A stretch of DNA of 64,000 nt from Carnegiea gigantea (GCA_029747015.1 JAKOGI010002785.1:22318-86317), one strand, 5' to 3'. Positions 44,910 through 56,536 are shown, counted from the stretch's first letter. Numbers and translations: made by a program. Notes: generated by a model not told the origin, from the letters alone.

Positions 44910-45117
44910 GCACGGTCAGCCCGTGCCGAAGAGCACGACCGTGCCACCCTCACATTCCAGCCACACCTCCTTTTCCATCCACAGCTAGTAATTCAGCACG
45001 GTCACCCCGTGCCACTACGCACGACCGTGCCACCTCTTACCCAGCCGCACCCCCAAACTTCACCACATCCAGAACCTGAGCATGGTCACACCGTGCCGCC
45101 GAGCACGCCCGTGCCAC
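44910..45117 (+). other. Paired GC-rich hairpins in A leader (3 units)
   Basis: Units are at 44910-44947, 44996-45033 and 45080-45117. First hairpins are GCACGG/CCGTGC with loops TCAGC, TCACC and TCACA (the third with one G-U pair). Second hairpins are GCACG-AC-CGTGC twice and GCACG-CC-CGTGC once. The reading frame is open through this region, but the conserved gag start is downstream at 45150. Confidence 0.84.
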
Positions 45118-45149
45118 ATCCTGTTTGTGAGGTTCCATCATATTTCAAC

Positions 45150-46967
45150 ATGAGTACTACTAGTATGACCTTGGAAGAGAAGTTTGAGGCCCTCATGAAG
45201 AACTATGAGGCCTTGAGACAACAAAACGAAGAGGTCAAAGGTCAAAATGACTACTTGAAGCGACAACTCGGAGAATCCTTGAAGCAAAAGCGCAAGGAGA
45301 TTAGGAGTTCCCGATCTTCTAACTCCTCCGATTCCGAGCAAGAAATGAGAGTGGCCACACACTCAAGCTCATCAAGTGAAGAAGAGGCCTATGGAAGAAT
45401 GAGGAGAGGAAGGAAAGTAACCTCACACCATGGAGACATCAAGGTAGAGATCCCGGAGTTCGAAGGGAAGCTTGACCCCGACGAGTTTTTGGAATGGCTT
45501 CAAACCGTAGAGAGGATTTTTGACTACAAGGAGATCCCGGAGGAAAAGAAAGTGAAGCTTGTTGCCATTAGACTCCGTAAGTATGCTTCTCTTTGGTGGT
45601 CTAACTTATGTGCCAAAAGAGCTAGGCAAGGAAAGGGAAAGATTCGAACATGGGAGAAAATGAGAGCCAAACTTAAAGCCCGTTTCTTACCCCCATCTTA
45701 CCTACAAGATAACTACTCCCAACTTCACAACCTTGTCCAAGGTAACATGAGTGTTGAGGAGTATACTAGGGAGTTTGAGAAGTTGTTGATCAAGTGTGAC
45801 TTGAGGGAGCCCGAAGAGCAAACCATAGTGAGGTATTTGGGAGGGTTAGATCCTAAATATGCTCATGTGGTAGAATTGCAACAATATACTACCTTTGATG
45901 AAGTGTGTGTCTTAGCCCATAAAGTGGAACAACAAAGAAAATCCAAGCTCCTCAAAAGAGAACCTCTCAAACCCTTTCCCGAGAGCCAACCCTTCAACAA
46001 GGGGAGCTCTTCCCCACCTTCTAAACCCACGGTTCCAACCCCTTCCACCACACAAAAGAACCAAGCTCCTCAAAAGAGCCTAACCCTTCCAAACCGTCCA
46101 AAACCCACAACCTTGAACACAAAAAGATGTTTTAAGTGTCAAGGTCTAGGCCACATAGCCTCGAAATGTCCAAATAGGAGAGTCATCTCCTTGGCCGAAT
46201 GGGAAGCGACTAAGGAGGAAAAGGAGGAGGAGGACAAGGAGGTGTATTTCATGGAGGAGGTCGTGGAGGAGGAGGACGAAGGAGAGTTACTTGTGTTAAG
46301 GAGAGCCTTGAGTAGCCATAAAGGAGACAAGGAGGACCAAAGGGAAGACCTATTTCACACAAGATGCACGGTCCATGGCCAAGTGTGCTCCGTGATTATT
46401 GATGGTGGTAGTTGTGCGAACGTGGCCTCACTTAGTATGGTGAAGAAACTCAACCTCCAAGCCTCGGCTCACCCCCATCCTTACAACATCCAATGGTTCA
46501 ATCAAGGTAAAGGATTGCAAGTAAATTCGAGGTGCTTGATTTCATTTTCCATTGGTAAAAGTTACCAAGATGAGTTGTGGTGCGACATCATCCCTATGGA
46601 TGCATGTCTTCTTTTGTTGGGAAGGCCATGGTTGTTTGACCGAAAGGTGATGCATGATGGCTATTTGAATACTTATACCTTTCCAAAGGATGGAAAGAAG
46701 GTCACCCTTGCCCCCTTAAGCCCATCCCAACTCCACAAAATTAAGCCCCAAAGGAACCAAGAGCATTCGGGCTTACTCCTTACCACTAAAGAGCTGCTTC
46801 TAAAGGTCTCACACCATGAGTTCAAGGACAATTTGAGGGCAAATTCTCCTCAACAAGGGGAGGATGATGGAGATACATCCATGACCATGAATACCTACCC
46901 TCAAGGTGCTCCAAAACAATCAGAATCAATGGCTAAAGTGCAAAAAAACATGCCTAGTTTGCCTTAG
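45150..46967 (+). CDS. gag: A gag-protease polyprotein without RT or integrase
   Basis: The open frame begins upstream at 44877, but I choose the ATG at 45150 (MSTTSMTLEEKFE), which aligns with the G and B gag starts and lies after the hairpins; this gives 605 aa. It has a coiled coil, capsid-like region ([29 protein letters not shown]), knuckle [14 protein letters not shown] (46128-46169) and an intact protease motif IIDGGSCANV (Asp codon 46401). After HHEFKD (about 46828) it jumps in frame to NLRANSPQQGEDDG, which is the extreme C-terminus of pol in relatives. RT, RNase H and integrase are cleanly removed. It reads 33 codons into the 3' LTR. An intact frame suggests gag was maintained while the enzymes came from another element, perhaps a G relative. 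Confidence 0.9.
   Translation: MSTTSMTLEEKFEALMKNYEALRQQNEEVKGQNDYLKRQLGESLKQKRKEIRSSRSSNSSDSEQEMRVATHSSSSSEEEAYGRMRRGRKVTSHHGDIKVEIPEFEGKLDPDEFLEWLQTVERIFDYKEIPEEKKVKLVAIRLRKYASLWWSNLCAKRARQGKGKIRTWEKMRAKLKARFLPPSYLQDNYSQLHNLVQGNMSVEEYTREFEKLLIKCDLREPEEQTIVRYLGGLDPKYAHVVELQQYTTFDEVCVLAHKVEQQRKSKLLKREPLKPFPESQPFNKGSSSPPSKPTVPTPSTTQKNQAPQKSLTLPNRPKPTTLNTKRCFKCQGLGHIASKCPNRRVISLAEWEATKEEKEEEDKEVYFMEEVVEEEDEGELLVLRRALSSHKGDKEDQREDLFHTRCTVHGQVCSVIIDGGSCANVASLSMVKKLNLQASAHPHPYNIQWFNQGKGLQVNSRCLISFSIGKSYQDELWCDIIPMDACLLLLGRPWLFDRKVMHDGYLNTYTFPKDGKKVTLAPLSPSQLHKIKPQRNQEHSGLLLTTKELLLKVSHHEFKDNLRANSPQQGEDDGDTSMTMNTYPQGAPKQSESMAKVQKNMPSLP
46855..46864 (+). other. Polypurine tract of A
   Basis: AAGGGGAGGA directly before the 3' LTR; the same tract precedes the D LTR at 13451. 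Confidence 0.85.
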
Positions 46968-47993
46968 TCATTTTCAGCCTTCATCCTGTTTTCGGCCTGT
47001 GAACAAACCCAGTTTTGTACACCTTTTTACATGACCTTCCAATGGATATGATTGGGATGCAGGAGGCCTAACTTTAAGTTTAATATGTGTTCTTTCCAAT
47101 AAGACCAATTGCAAGTCATTTGGAGGTCATTTTCTACCTCAAATCAGCTGTTGAAGTCAAGTGCTCAAAACTGTTTCAGTTCTGCCCAGTTCTGGAAATG
47201 GGTCTGTTTGGACGCGCAAAGCTCCTCCATTTAGACTGAAACTTTTATGGCTTGAAAGCATATTAAAAATATTATCAAGTGGCCATAAAAAAACTCAGCC
47301 AAATTACACACTTGTGGAGCTATTAACCAGCAAACTAAGGGAGAAACTCCCTTTTACCCGGGTAAAGGCAGCAGCTGCATATTGTTCTTTTTGAGGTGCT
47401 TTTTGCTCTTATCAAGGTTTAATCCACTTGCAAATGACTTGATTAGAGTGCCAAGCTGCTGATTGAGGTCTCCCAAGCTCCAAGGTCGACACCTAAGCCT
47501 CAAGATCAACAATGAAGATGTGTCAAGCCACGGTTTAATCTAACCGTTTTTGGTGTTGTTTGATTTTCAGGTTTTTGCCTAGTTTAGCTTGTAAGGTAGT
47601 CTAGGGCCTATGTTTTGTACTAGGAAGCTTTGTATTTAAGCCCCCCCAAGGCCCTTTGGCCGGCCGTCATGTTGAGAAAATGGATTGAAGTTGAGCTTTG
47701 CAACTTTGAACTCCCAAACTCTCTTCTAGCTTATCTCTATCTTTGGCCGGGTAGGGTGGTGATCTAGCAAGAGTCTTAACCTCTCTTTGGTGGTGTTTCT
47801 GTATCCAAGGAGTTGTTAAGGGCCCTGGTACTAAACTTGGTGGTGTTTCTGTATCCAAGTGAGGTGCTAGTTTCGGTTCTATTCACAAAACTATCCTACT
47901 TTGAGCTTGTGTTTACAAAGGAAGCTTGAATCCGTTTGTTCTCTTTGCATTCTGATTTGGCTTGCTTTGGCTACCCTCCTTGAGGATACATCA
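46865..47993 (+). mobile_element. 3' LTR of element A
   Basis: This 1129-bp LTR, TGATGGAGATACATCC to GGATACATCA, is followed by the target duplicate CCTAA. It closes a complete 4.34-kb non-autonomous element. Confidence 0.94.
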
Positions 47994-48786
47994 CCTAACA
48001 ACCTAGAATTTTGAAACCTAGATCCCTTTTTGAGTTGGCTAAAAGGTTGGGTAAAGAAACCAGAGTCAAACGTTCCCCAAGGAGGCTAAAAGAGAGGAAA
48101 CTTCTAAAGGTGCGTTTCGAAAGTCAGACTGCATCATCTCACTTGTTCTGCTTATAACTCCTGAACGGCTGCACCAACTGAGCTCCAAAAGTAGTCATAT
48201 GAAAGAACACTTTCTAAGCTTTCTATTAAGGTATGTTGGAGCCAATTTTGGTAAGTAGAAAGGGAGATATGGCTGCTGAAAGTCGACCCTGCAAAACTGT
48301 AAAGCTGCCAGCAACTGTCACCATCACCTTTTGTACTTTTCTTGCTTTTTGTGTTTCCCCTTTTGTCTTGGTCCGATTGGCTTGGCTTGTACCCCTTTTA
48401 ATCTGATTTTTGAGGCTCCCTCCTATATAAGGGGCCTTTAGGAATGTAAGATGGCAGCTTGAACATTTTATGCAAATGAAATTGAGTGATTTACTCTCCC
48501 TTGAAACTCCTAGTTGCTTTAGCTTGAATTGGCTAGTTCAAGTGGTGTTCTTCTAGGTTCCTTTTCTTGCTTATGGTGGTGATTAAATTATGTATCCATA
48601 AGTGAAGGAGGAATAGCCCAACTTCTCCTCTAGGTGGCGCCATTGGCTTATCCTAGACAAGAGGGTTGCATTCTATCTTCCAAGACCGGTTTGAGCTACT
48701 TGTTCTATTCGGTTTTGCTTGGTATTGTTTTCGATCTTTCCCATCTTATATCCTCATTCTTGGCATCCCCTAGGCTACATACATCA
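47994..48786 (+). mobile_element. B array arm 2, third LTR, right part
   Basis: This continues the LTR broken by A (47994-47998 is the target copy). It ends ACATACATCA at 48786, followed by AGAAC, the target duplicate of the whole B array. It contains TATATAAG near 48425 and the B hairpin module near 48510-48615. Confidence 0.92.
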
Positions 48787-49780
48787 AGAACAAAGGATAA
48801 ACAAGACCTTGCACTTGAGATAATCCATCGCGGAGCCACTCAAGGACTTGATCTTGGGCAAATCCTCTCGTCTTCACCAAGGAATCACTCCAATTGGGAA
48901 AGAAAAGAGAACCTAGAACACCACTTGAACTTGCCAAAATTCAAGATATAGAACTAGGGATTTTTTTTTGGACACAAATGAGAATCACTCTCAAGGTGTT
49001 TGTACTACTCTTGGAAAAGCTTACAACTCTGAATTGAGAAACACTTCACACCCCCATATATAGGCAACAACAAGACAAGCAAAAGACACAAACTCCTAGC
49101 AATTTAAAGCTAGAAAATTGAAAAGACTTAGGAAAAATAAAAAGACACAACTTAAAGGAATGGGGGAGGTTACAATGAACATTCTAGACTTCCTATCAGC
49201 TGAAGAAATCCATCCAAGTCGTGCATGATGTCAGCAAGGTGATGTCATGTAACCTATGTCTCTTCACTTGCCCAGCATTAACTCCATGCAGCAGCCTTCA
49301 CTTCAACTGAGCATTTCTCTCAGCTCACACGTCCAAATAAGGTGCTTTTGGGCTTGTTGGAAAGCCCTGGAAATCTATTTTCCCGAATGGGCTCATTTGC
49401 TCAATTTGGATAAGTACATAAAAAGTTATGGCCCAAATATTACACCTATATCAGAACTGGACTGGAACAGGACATGTCTTCTTTGAGTAATATTTAGCCC
49501 AACCAAACGACGTCCAAATTAAACATAATTGGGCTTGTTTGAAAGCTAAGATCTTAAACTTCAAAACCATGTGGAGCCTCAAGTTGTGGGACCACTTTAG
49601 TTAGGCCAAAAGTGCACACAAAAAATCGGGAAATTTCGGGATGAAGGCGGCATTACCTCTTCGGGCATGAACGCCAATTTCCGGCAAAGTTTTGCAACTT
49701 CTTTGACTTCTTGAAGCTTGAGTGAGTCCTCCTTGGGCTGAGCTTGATGGTCCTTGGGCTTCTCATGATGGTCTCCATCA
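48787..49780 (-). mobile_element. C1 3' LTR, main part
   Basis: On the minus strand it runs from TGATGGAGACCATCATG (49780) to the B array insertion. With 31699-31823 it makes an LTR of about 1114 bp. Its sequence is the subtype also seen in C2 (57707-58821), not the subtype of its own 5' LTR. A TATATA box lies near 49056-49062. Confidence 0.88.
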
Positions 49781-52700
49781 TTCCCCCCGGGTAAGTGAAA
49801 GTTTGCCCTCAAACTAGGAAGGGGCTCATCAACGAAATAGGGGCTAAGATCGGAGACATTGAAGGTAGCCGAAACTCCATAATCTCCAGGTAGATCAACC
49901 TTGTATGCATTGGGCCCAACCTTCTCAAGGATTTCAAATGGACCATCGGAACGTGGCATCAACTTAGATTTTCTCGTTGAAGGGAAACGCTCCTTCCTCA
50001 TGTGAATCCATACCAAATCTCCGAGTTGAAAATGTACCTCCTTGCGATGCTTGTTGGTGCTTTGCATGGCTCTTTCATTAGCCTTGGCAATGTTATCTCT
50101 AACTCTTGCATGAAGATCTTGGATCTCCTTGGCTCTTTTTTCAGCTTCCCAACTAAATTTTGTGGGAGTTGGAATGAGAACAAGATCCAAGGGACTCTTG
50201 GGATTGTAGCCATAGACAACTTGAAATGGAGAGAGTTGGGTGGACTTGCTAGGCACTCGATTGAATGCAAACTCGGCATGTGGTAGCAACTCATCCCAAT
50301 TCTTCAAATGCTTCTTCACTAGGACTCGAAGTAAGGTACCCAAAGTCCTATTGGTGACTTCAGTTTGTCCATCAGTTTGGGGATGACAAGTAGTGCTAAA
50401 CTTGAGTTGAGTACCCAATTTGCGCCATAGAGTTAGCCAAAAATGACTAAGAAACTTGGAGTCCCGATCAGATACCATGCTCTTTGGAATGCCATGTAGT
50501 CTCACAATCTCCTTGAAGTAAAGATTAGCCACTTGAGTAGCATCATTAGTGGTGTGGCAAGGGATGAAACGCGCTATCTTGGAGAATCGATCCACAACCA
50601 CCATAATGGAGTCTTTGTTTCTTTGGGTTCTAGGCAAACCCGTGATGAAATCCAAGCTAATATCTTCCCAAGGGGCTTGAGGAATGGGAAGTGGAGAATA
50701 CAATCCTTGGGGCAAAGAATGGCTCTTAGCCATTTGACAAGTAGAACATCTTTTGATGAAATGCTCTACATCTTTTGACGTCTTAGGCCAATAGTAGTGT
50801 TCCTTCAACATCGATCTAATCTTCTCGACACTAAAATGGCCAGCTAAGGCTCCTCCATGTAGCTCTTGGATAAGTAGTTCACGAAATCCACATTGAGGTA
50901 TACAAAGGCGTGAACCTTTGAATAGGAACCCATCTTCTAAGTGGAACAACCCATGGGGGTGTTTAAGACACTTCTCAAAAATGTCCTTGAAATCATCATC
51001 TTTTGGGTACAAATCTTTAACAACTTCAAAACCAAGTACTTTAGTACTCAAAGTAGAGAGTAATAAGTACCTTCTTAATAATGCATCAGCTCCTTTGTTG
51101 AGAGTTCCCGCCTTATGTTGGATAGTGAAGTGGAAGGACTGAAGATACTCTACCCATTTAGCATGTCTAGGGTTGAGCTTGTGTTGTCCTTGGATGTATT
51201 TGAGAGCTTCATGGTCGGAATGAAGGATGAACTCACCTCCAACTAAGTAATGACGCCAATGCTCCAATGCTCTAATGATTGCATAAAACTCCTTGTCATA
51301 GGTGGAGTACTTCTTCTTGGCATCGTTGAGCTTCTCACTGAAAAAGGCAATGGGTCTCTTCTCTTGAGATAGGACAGCTCCAATTCCTACCCCGGATGCA
51401 TCACATTCAACTTTAAAAACTTTGGCAAAATCGGGCAAGGCTAGGACGGGAGCACTAGTGAGTTTCTTCTTGATCTCTTCAAAGGCTTGTTGTGCTTGCT
51501 CGTTCCACGAAAATTCTTTGCCTTTAATTACCTCGGTTATAGAAGCCACAATGGTACCGAAATTTCAGATGAATCTCCGGTAAAATGATGTTAGGCCATG
51601 GAAACTCCTTACTTGAGTGACAGATGTAGGAGTAGGTTATTCTTGGATAGCCTTGATCATGCTATCATCAACTTGTAGACCTTGGGCGGACACAATGAAA
51701 CCCAAGAATACCACTTGAGGGGTGAAGAAATAACATTTCTCCATATTGCCACAGAGTTGCTCTTGAGAAAGGATCTCCAAAACTTGTTGCAAGTGTTGGG
51801 CATGCTCTTCTTCGGTCTTGCTATAGACCAAAATATCATCAAAGTAGACAACAACACAAATGCCCATGAGGGGCTTTAGAACTTGGTTCATAAGCCTCAT
51901 GAAAGTGCTAGGGGCATTAGTAAGCCCAAATGGCATCACAAGCCACTCATACAAACCTCCTTTAGTCTTAAAGGCGGTTTTCCATTCATCACCTTCAAAG
52001 ATCCGGATTTGATAGTAGCCACTTCGTAAATCAATCTTGGAAAAGATAGCGGCTCCATGGAGTTCATCAAGTAGATCTTCCAATCTTAGAATAGGATACC
52101 GGTACTTGATAGTGATTTTGTTAATAGCCCGGCTATCCACACACATACGCATGCTACCGTTCTTTTTAGGAACAAGGAGGGCGGGCACGGCACATGGACT
52201 CAAACTCTCCCGAATTAAACCCTTGGACAAGAGGTCATCTACTTGTCTTTGGATTTCTTGAGTTTCACTAGGAGACATCCGGTAGGCCGGCTTGTTGGGA
52301 AGAACGGAACCGGGAATGAGGTCTATCTTGTGTTGGATGGATCTAGGAGGGGGAAGGCCATGTGGGATCTCTTGTGGAAAGACATGATGGTAGGTTTGAA
52401 GGAGAGGGGTGAGTAGTGGATGTGTGGGAGATGGTGGCTTAGGTTCCTCTTGTAGAAGAATCAAGTCTTTGAAAGACTCAAATTCATGGTGCTCGGATTT
52501 GAGGAGAGTGGTGAGAAAGACATCCAAGTGAGGATTGTCTTTGGGTCTAGTGGTGGAGGGAATTTTGAGAGGAGTAAGGGTAATCTTTTTGTGGTCTTTT
52601 TGGAAAGAATAAGTGTTCATCCGGCCATCATGGATGACACTTCTATCAAATAGCCACGGTCTACCCAACAAAATATGACAAGCATCCATAGGGACAATGT

Positions 52701-54087
52701 CACACCATATCTCATCCTTATAATTTTTCTCAATTGAAAAAGAAACAAGACATCGTTGAGTGATTTGCAAACCCTTGCCTTGGTTCAACCATTGAATGGT
52801 GTAGGGATTGGGGCGAGGAGAGACTTGCAGCTTGAGCTTATCAACCATAGTCTTGGAAGCAACATTGGTACAACTTCCACCATCAATAATGAGGGAGCAT
52901 ACCTTGTTTCCCACGGTACACCTTGTGTGGAATATAGCTTCTCTTTGCTCCATGTCTTCTTGAGTGGCAAATCCACTCAATGCCCGGCGGATGACTAGCA
53001 ATTCTCCTTCATCGGGGCCTTCTTCAACTTCTTCCAAGCTTCCTTCTTCAAAATGTTCTCCTTCTTCTTCTTCATATGCATGTTCTTCACATACTTCTTG
53101 ATATTCTGCTGAGGAAACAATCCTCTTGTTTGGACACTCTGAGGCATAGTGTCCCATTCCTTGGCAACGAAATCATCGAACCTTATCCTTGGATTTGGGC
53201 TCTTGTGTGGAGGGCTTAGGAGGGGTTGGAGTGGTGTTTTTGGCTTGTGGAGGGTTTTGAGGTCTAGGAGGATAGTAGGGAGGTCTTTGTGTGGAGTGGG
53301 GGCGAGAAAGAGGTTTGGACAAGATGCTCTTTCCCTTAGATTTCTTTTGTTGCTCTACCTTATAGGCTAGAGAACTCAAGTCATTTAGGGATGAATAGGG
53401 TTGCAACTCAATTACATGAGCAATGGACTCATCAAGACCGGTCAAGTATCTTACCAAGGTTTGTGAGTCGTCTTCTTTCAAATCACATTTGAGTAGGAGT
53501 TGTTCAAACTCCCGAGTGTATTCTTCCACACTCTTGGATCCTTGCTTGAGTTGATGGAGCTTGAGATAATTGTCTTGCACATAGTGAGAGGGAAGAAACT
53601 TAGCCTTAAGCTTTTCTTTCATTTTGGCCCAAGATCTGATTTTTCCCTTTCCATTCCTTGCTCTTTTAGCTCCAAGACTAGCCCACCAAATTGAAGCATA
53701 TTTTCTGAGTTTCAGGGCTATAAGTTTTACCTTCTTGTCCTCCGGGATGTCCTCGTACTCAAAGATTCGCTCAATGGTATGCAACCAATCGAGGAACAAA
53801 TCCGGGTCAAGTTGACCTTCAAATTCGGGGATGTCAATTCGGACACCACCAATATTGCCTCCTTGCTTTCGTCTACGTGGGGCTTCCTCATCACTTGAAT
53901 TGGCACGGGAGTGATGGACTTCCTCTTCAGATTCGACCACCGGTTCATGAGAGTGAGAAGGTGTGGGGCTATGAACCCACCTTCTTTTCTCCTCTAAGAG
54001 TTGGCCAAGTTGTGTCCGGAGATATGTCACCTGGGCTTCCAACTCCTCTACTCTTGCTTGATCGCTTCTTGTAGACTTAGTAGACAT
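49597..54087 (-). pseudogene. gag-pol: C1 gag-pol, three nonsense codons
   Basis: This is one continuous frame of nearly 1500 codons with three stops. TGA at 53173-53175 replaces the first knuckle Cys (TGC in relatives). TAA at 51637-51639 replaces Trp after IQE, and TGA at 51565-51567 lies in the YRRFI-NF motif. Gag begins MSTKSTRSDQ with a coiled coil. Protease [23 protein letters not shown], RNase H HSDHEALK, integrase zinc site CSTCQMAKS and core HPQTDGQTE are all present. The C-terminus runs about 60 codons into the 3' LTR and is rich in Lys and Glu. Domain order and length match B2. Not functional as a polyprotein. Confidence 0.92.
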
Positions 54088-54126
54088 GTTGAAGTGCTTT
54101 CGGGGAAGAAAATGTTGCTGGGCAAG

Positions 54127-54236
54127 GTGGCACGGGCGTACACTATGGCACTAGGGGCCGTGCTTATGTTCAAGCTTGGCAAAGGCTGAAACTGGATATG
54201 GCACGGCCGTGCCAAGGCGCACGGGTACACCGTGCC
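54127..54236 (-). other. Paired GC-rich hairpins in C1 leader (2 units)
   Basis: The unit at 54200-54236 is GCACGG-TGTAC-CCGTGC followed by the perfect palindrome GGCACGGCCGTGCC. The gag-proximal unit at 54127-54163 is degraded in its first hairpin. Confidence 0.78.
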
Positions 54237-54358
54237 AACTTTCTGGTTGGCGAGTTTCAGGATTTGCACGGTTTGCCAGTTTGTGTGTTTGTTTTGTGTT
54301 TTTGGGTTTTGGTGTTTTGCGATGTGTTTGGAGGTAATTTGATCACTTGATAACCGTA

Positions 54359-54370
54359 GCTCTGATACCA
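54359..54370 (-). other. Primer-binding site of C1
   Basis: TGGTATCAGAGC on the minus strand, two bases from the LTR end at 54373. Confidence 0.93.
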
Positions 54371-54372
54371 AT

Positions 54373-55470
54373 TGATGTATGTGTGGGTGGAAAGTGATCC
54401 AAATCAAACTCAAACTCAAAACAAACCAAAGTGAAAAGAGAAATGAAAGATGGATGAGATGGAAGAAGATCTTCACCACACAAGAAAAGGATAGAACAAG
54501 ATCTTGTAATTGAGATAATCCTTCACGGAGCCACTCAATGACTTGATCTTGGGCTAATTCTCTTGTCTTAACCAAGGAATCACTCCAATGGAGAAGATAG
54601 AGAACCTAGAACACCACTTGAATTTGCCACAATTCAAGATATAGAACTAGGAATTTTAGATGCACTTTTAAGAAACACACTCAAAGTACTTGTATTGCTT
54701 TTGAAAATCTCATACAATCTGAATGACAAGCATCACACGCCCCTCCCCTTTTATAAGCTCAGCAAAAGACAACCAAAAGACTCAATAACTCTTAACAATT
54801 AAAACTAGCTAATGAAAAGTCTAAGTAAAATGAAAAGACTCATCATAAAAGGGGTGGGGGAGGTTACAAGGAATATTCTAGGATTTCTACAGCTGATTAT
54901 TCCCATTTAGAATCCTCCAAAACGTGCACAATATCAGCCACACAAATATATGTAACCGAAGACTCTTCATTTTCCCAGAATTAATCCTTGCAACTGCCTC
55001 AAATTCAACAGAGTATATCTTCCAGAATACTTGGCCAAAACGGGCTTGTTAAAAAGCCCTGGAAGTCTATTTTCCAGAATGGGCTCATTTGCTCAATTTG
55101 GATAAGCGGTGAAAAAGTTATGGCCCAAACAATGCACCTATCTCAGACTGGACTGGATCATAATAATGTACCTTTGAGTGATATTTTGCCCAATCAAATG
55201 ACGTCCAAATTAAACAAACTTGGGCTTACTTTAAAGCTGAAATCTTAAGCTTCCAAAGCATATGGGCCCTCAAGTTGTGGGTCTACTTGAGCTTGTCCAA
55301 AAGTTGCCACAGAAATTACCTTCCGCAGGGACGAATCGGGCACTAATTCTTCCGGAAGGAATAAAACTTTTCTACAGAGTTTTGTCACGTCTTTGACTTC
55401 TTGAAACTTGACTGGGTCTTCCTTGGGCTGGGCTTGATGGTCTTTGGGCCGTTCATGATGGTCTCCATCA
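54373..55470 (-). mobile_element. C1 5' LTR (different subtype from its 3' LTR)
   Basis: This 1098-bp LTR has a CTTATAAAAG-type TATA box near 54745. It is the subtype found in C3 (56537-57645) and differs strongly from the C1 3' LTR along its length. It lies within a D internal region, with ACCAG (element orientation) just outside, whereas the 3' LTR end is flanked by CCTCA in an E gene. A single insertion would give matching LTRs and flanks. Confidence 0.88.
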
Positions 55471-56150
55471 CTGGTGGTAATTACTTGGATGGTTAGGGGC
55501 TTTTTGAGATGGCTTACTACAAGTAAAGAGATGGTGGGAATGTTTTTGTGGTGTGTAGAGTTGGAAAAGATCATTAGGGTGTGGGTGGGCTGAAGCATGG
55601 AGTTTAGATTTGCTAAGTGAAACATTGTGAACACAACTCTCTCCATGAATAATCAATAAACATATCATACCCTAAACCGTAGGCTTAGAGTGGGATATGT
55701 TCTCCCTTTGTTCAGCTTCTTCTTTAACCCCCTCTTGATGTTCTTCTTGTTCTTCTACCAAATACGCCTTCTTTTCCTCCTCACTTTCTTCTTCACTATA
55801 GCCATCAAAGATGGGAAGTAGATCAAAGTCAACCTTACTATCTTCATGACCTTCATTTGCAACAGAGGGTTGTTCAAGTTCCCTTTTCATTTCAAACCAT
55901 AGGGAGAATAGACCAAATTCTTCTTGTTGCAACTCAAGCTTTATTCGTTGCCTCTCAAGGTCCCTTTGTTGCATCTTGCGATTAAAGCATCAAATTCAGC
56001 TTTCAATTTGAGGAGGTTTCTGAGGGACATGGTGGGAGGTTACAGGTTGTGGTTTGGGGATGTGTTTGGGCTGATTTATAGAATGTGTTTAGATTGAATT
56101 TGAGAGCATAAAGTTTAGGCAAGGATATGAACTTGCTCTAGTACCAAATA
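55471..56150 (-). pseudogene. D4 internal region, broken by C1
   Basis: This is a family D internal region on the minus strand. It keeps an open N-terminal part (55672-55974) without the two early stops of D2 and D3, an acidic stretch and the protease relic CLLIIHGESC with His for Asp. The C1 5' LTR begins at ACCAG within the NYHQ region, so the end and the 3' LTR are missing here. A PBS relic (TGGTACTAGAGC, two mismatches) lies at 56135-56146. Confidence 0.8.
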
Positions 56151-56536
56151 TGATGTATCTGTGGGGGAGAATCACGAATATTAAAGACTGAATCCAAATG
56201 CTAAACTAAGTAAGCTGAATTCAAGTTGCATTTAAGGGAATTCGCGGTTGAATAAATGAGAAAAGGATAATCTAAACCCTCACTTAGATATAAAAAACCA
56301 CTAAGTTTGTATTTAGGGCCCTTAACCTTAATTAGGATACAGAAACACTACCTAATTGAGAGTTAAGACTTACTTGACCACCACCTTAATCAGCCTAATT
56401 AAGGATAGGCAAGTGAAGTGTTTAAAGGAAACAAAAGCAAAAGCTCTCAATTTTTATTTTGTATTCAATATCAAAGTTAAGCACAAAATAAGCCTCTTAA
56501 GGCCTTATATACACAGCCCTTAGGCAGATTGCTAGC
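56151..56536 (-). mobile_element. D4 5' LTR fragment
   Basis: These are the last 386 bp of a D LTR on the minus strand, from the GCTAGC region just upstream of the TATA box to CATCA. It contains the hairpin module (about 56255-56425) but is cut by the C3 LTR at 56537, so U3 is missing. Confidence 0.82.

Noticed and set aside
44877..45149. N-terminal extension of the A gag frame upstream of 45150
   Set aside because: It is the hairpin leader read as protein; other families have the gag start at the position equivalent to 45150 and the extension is not conserved.
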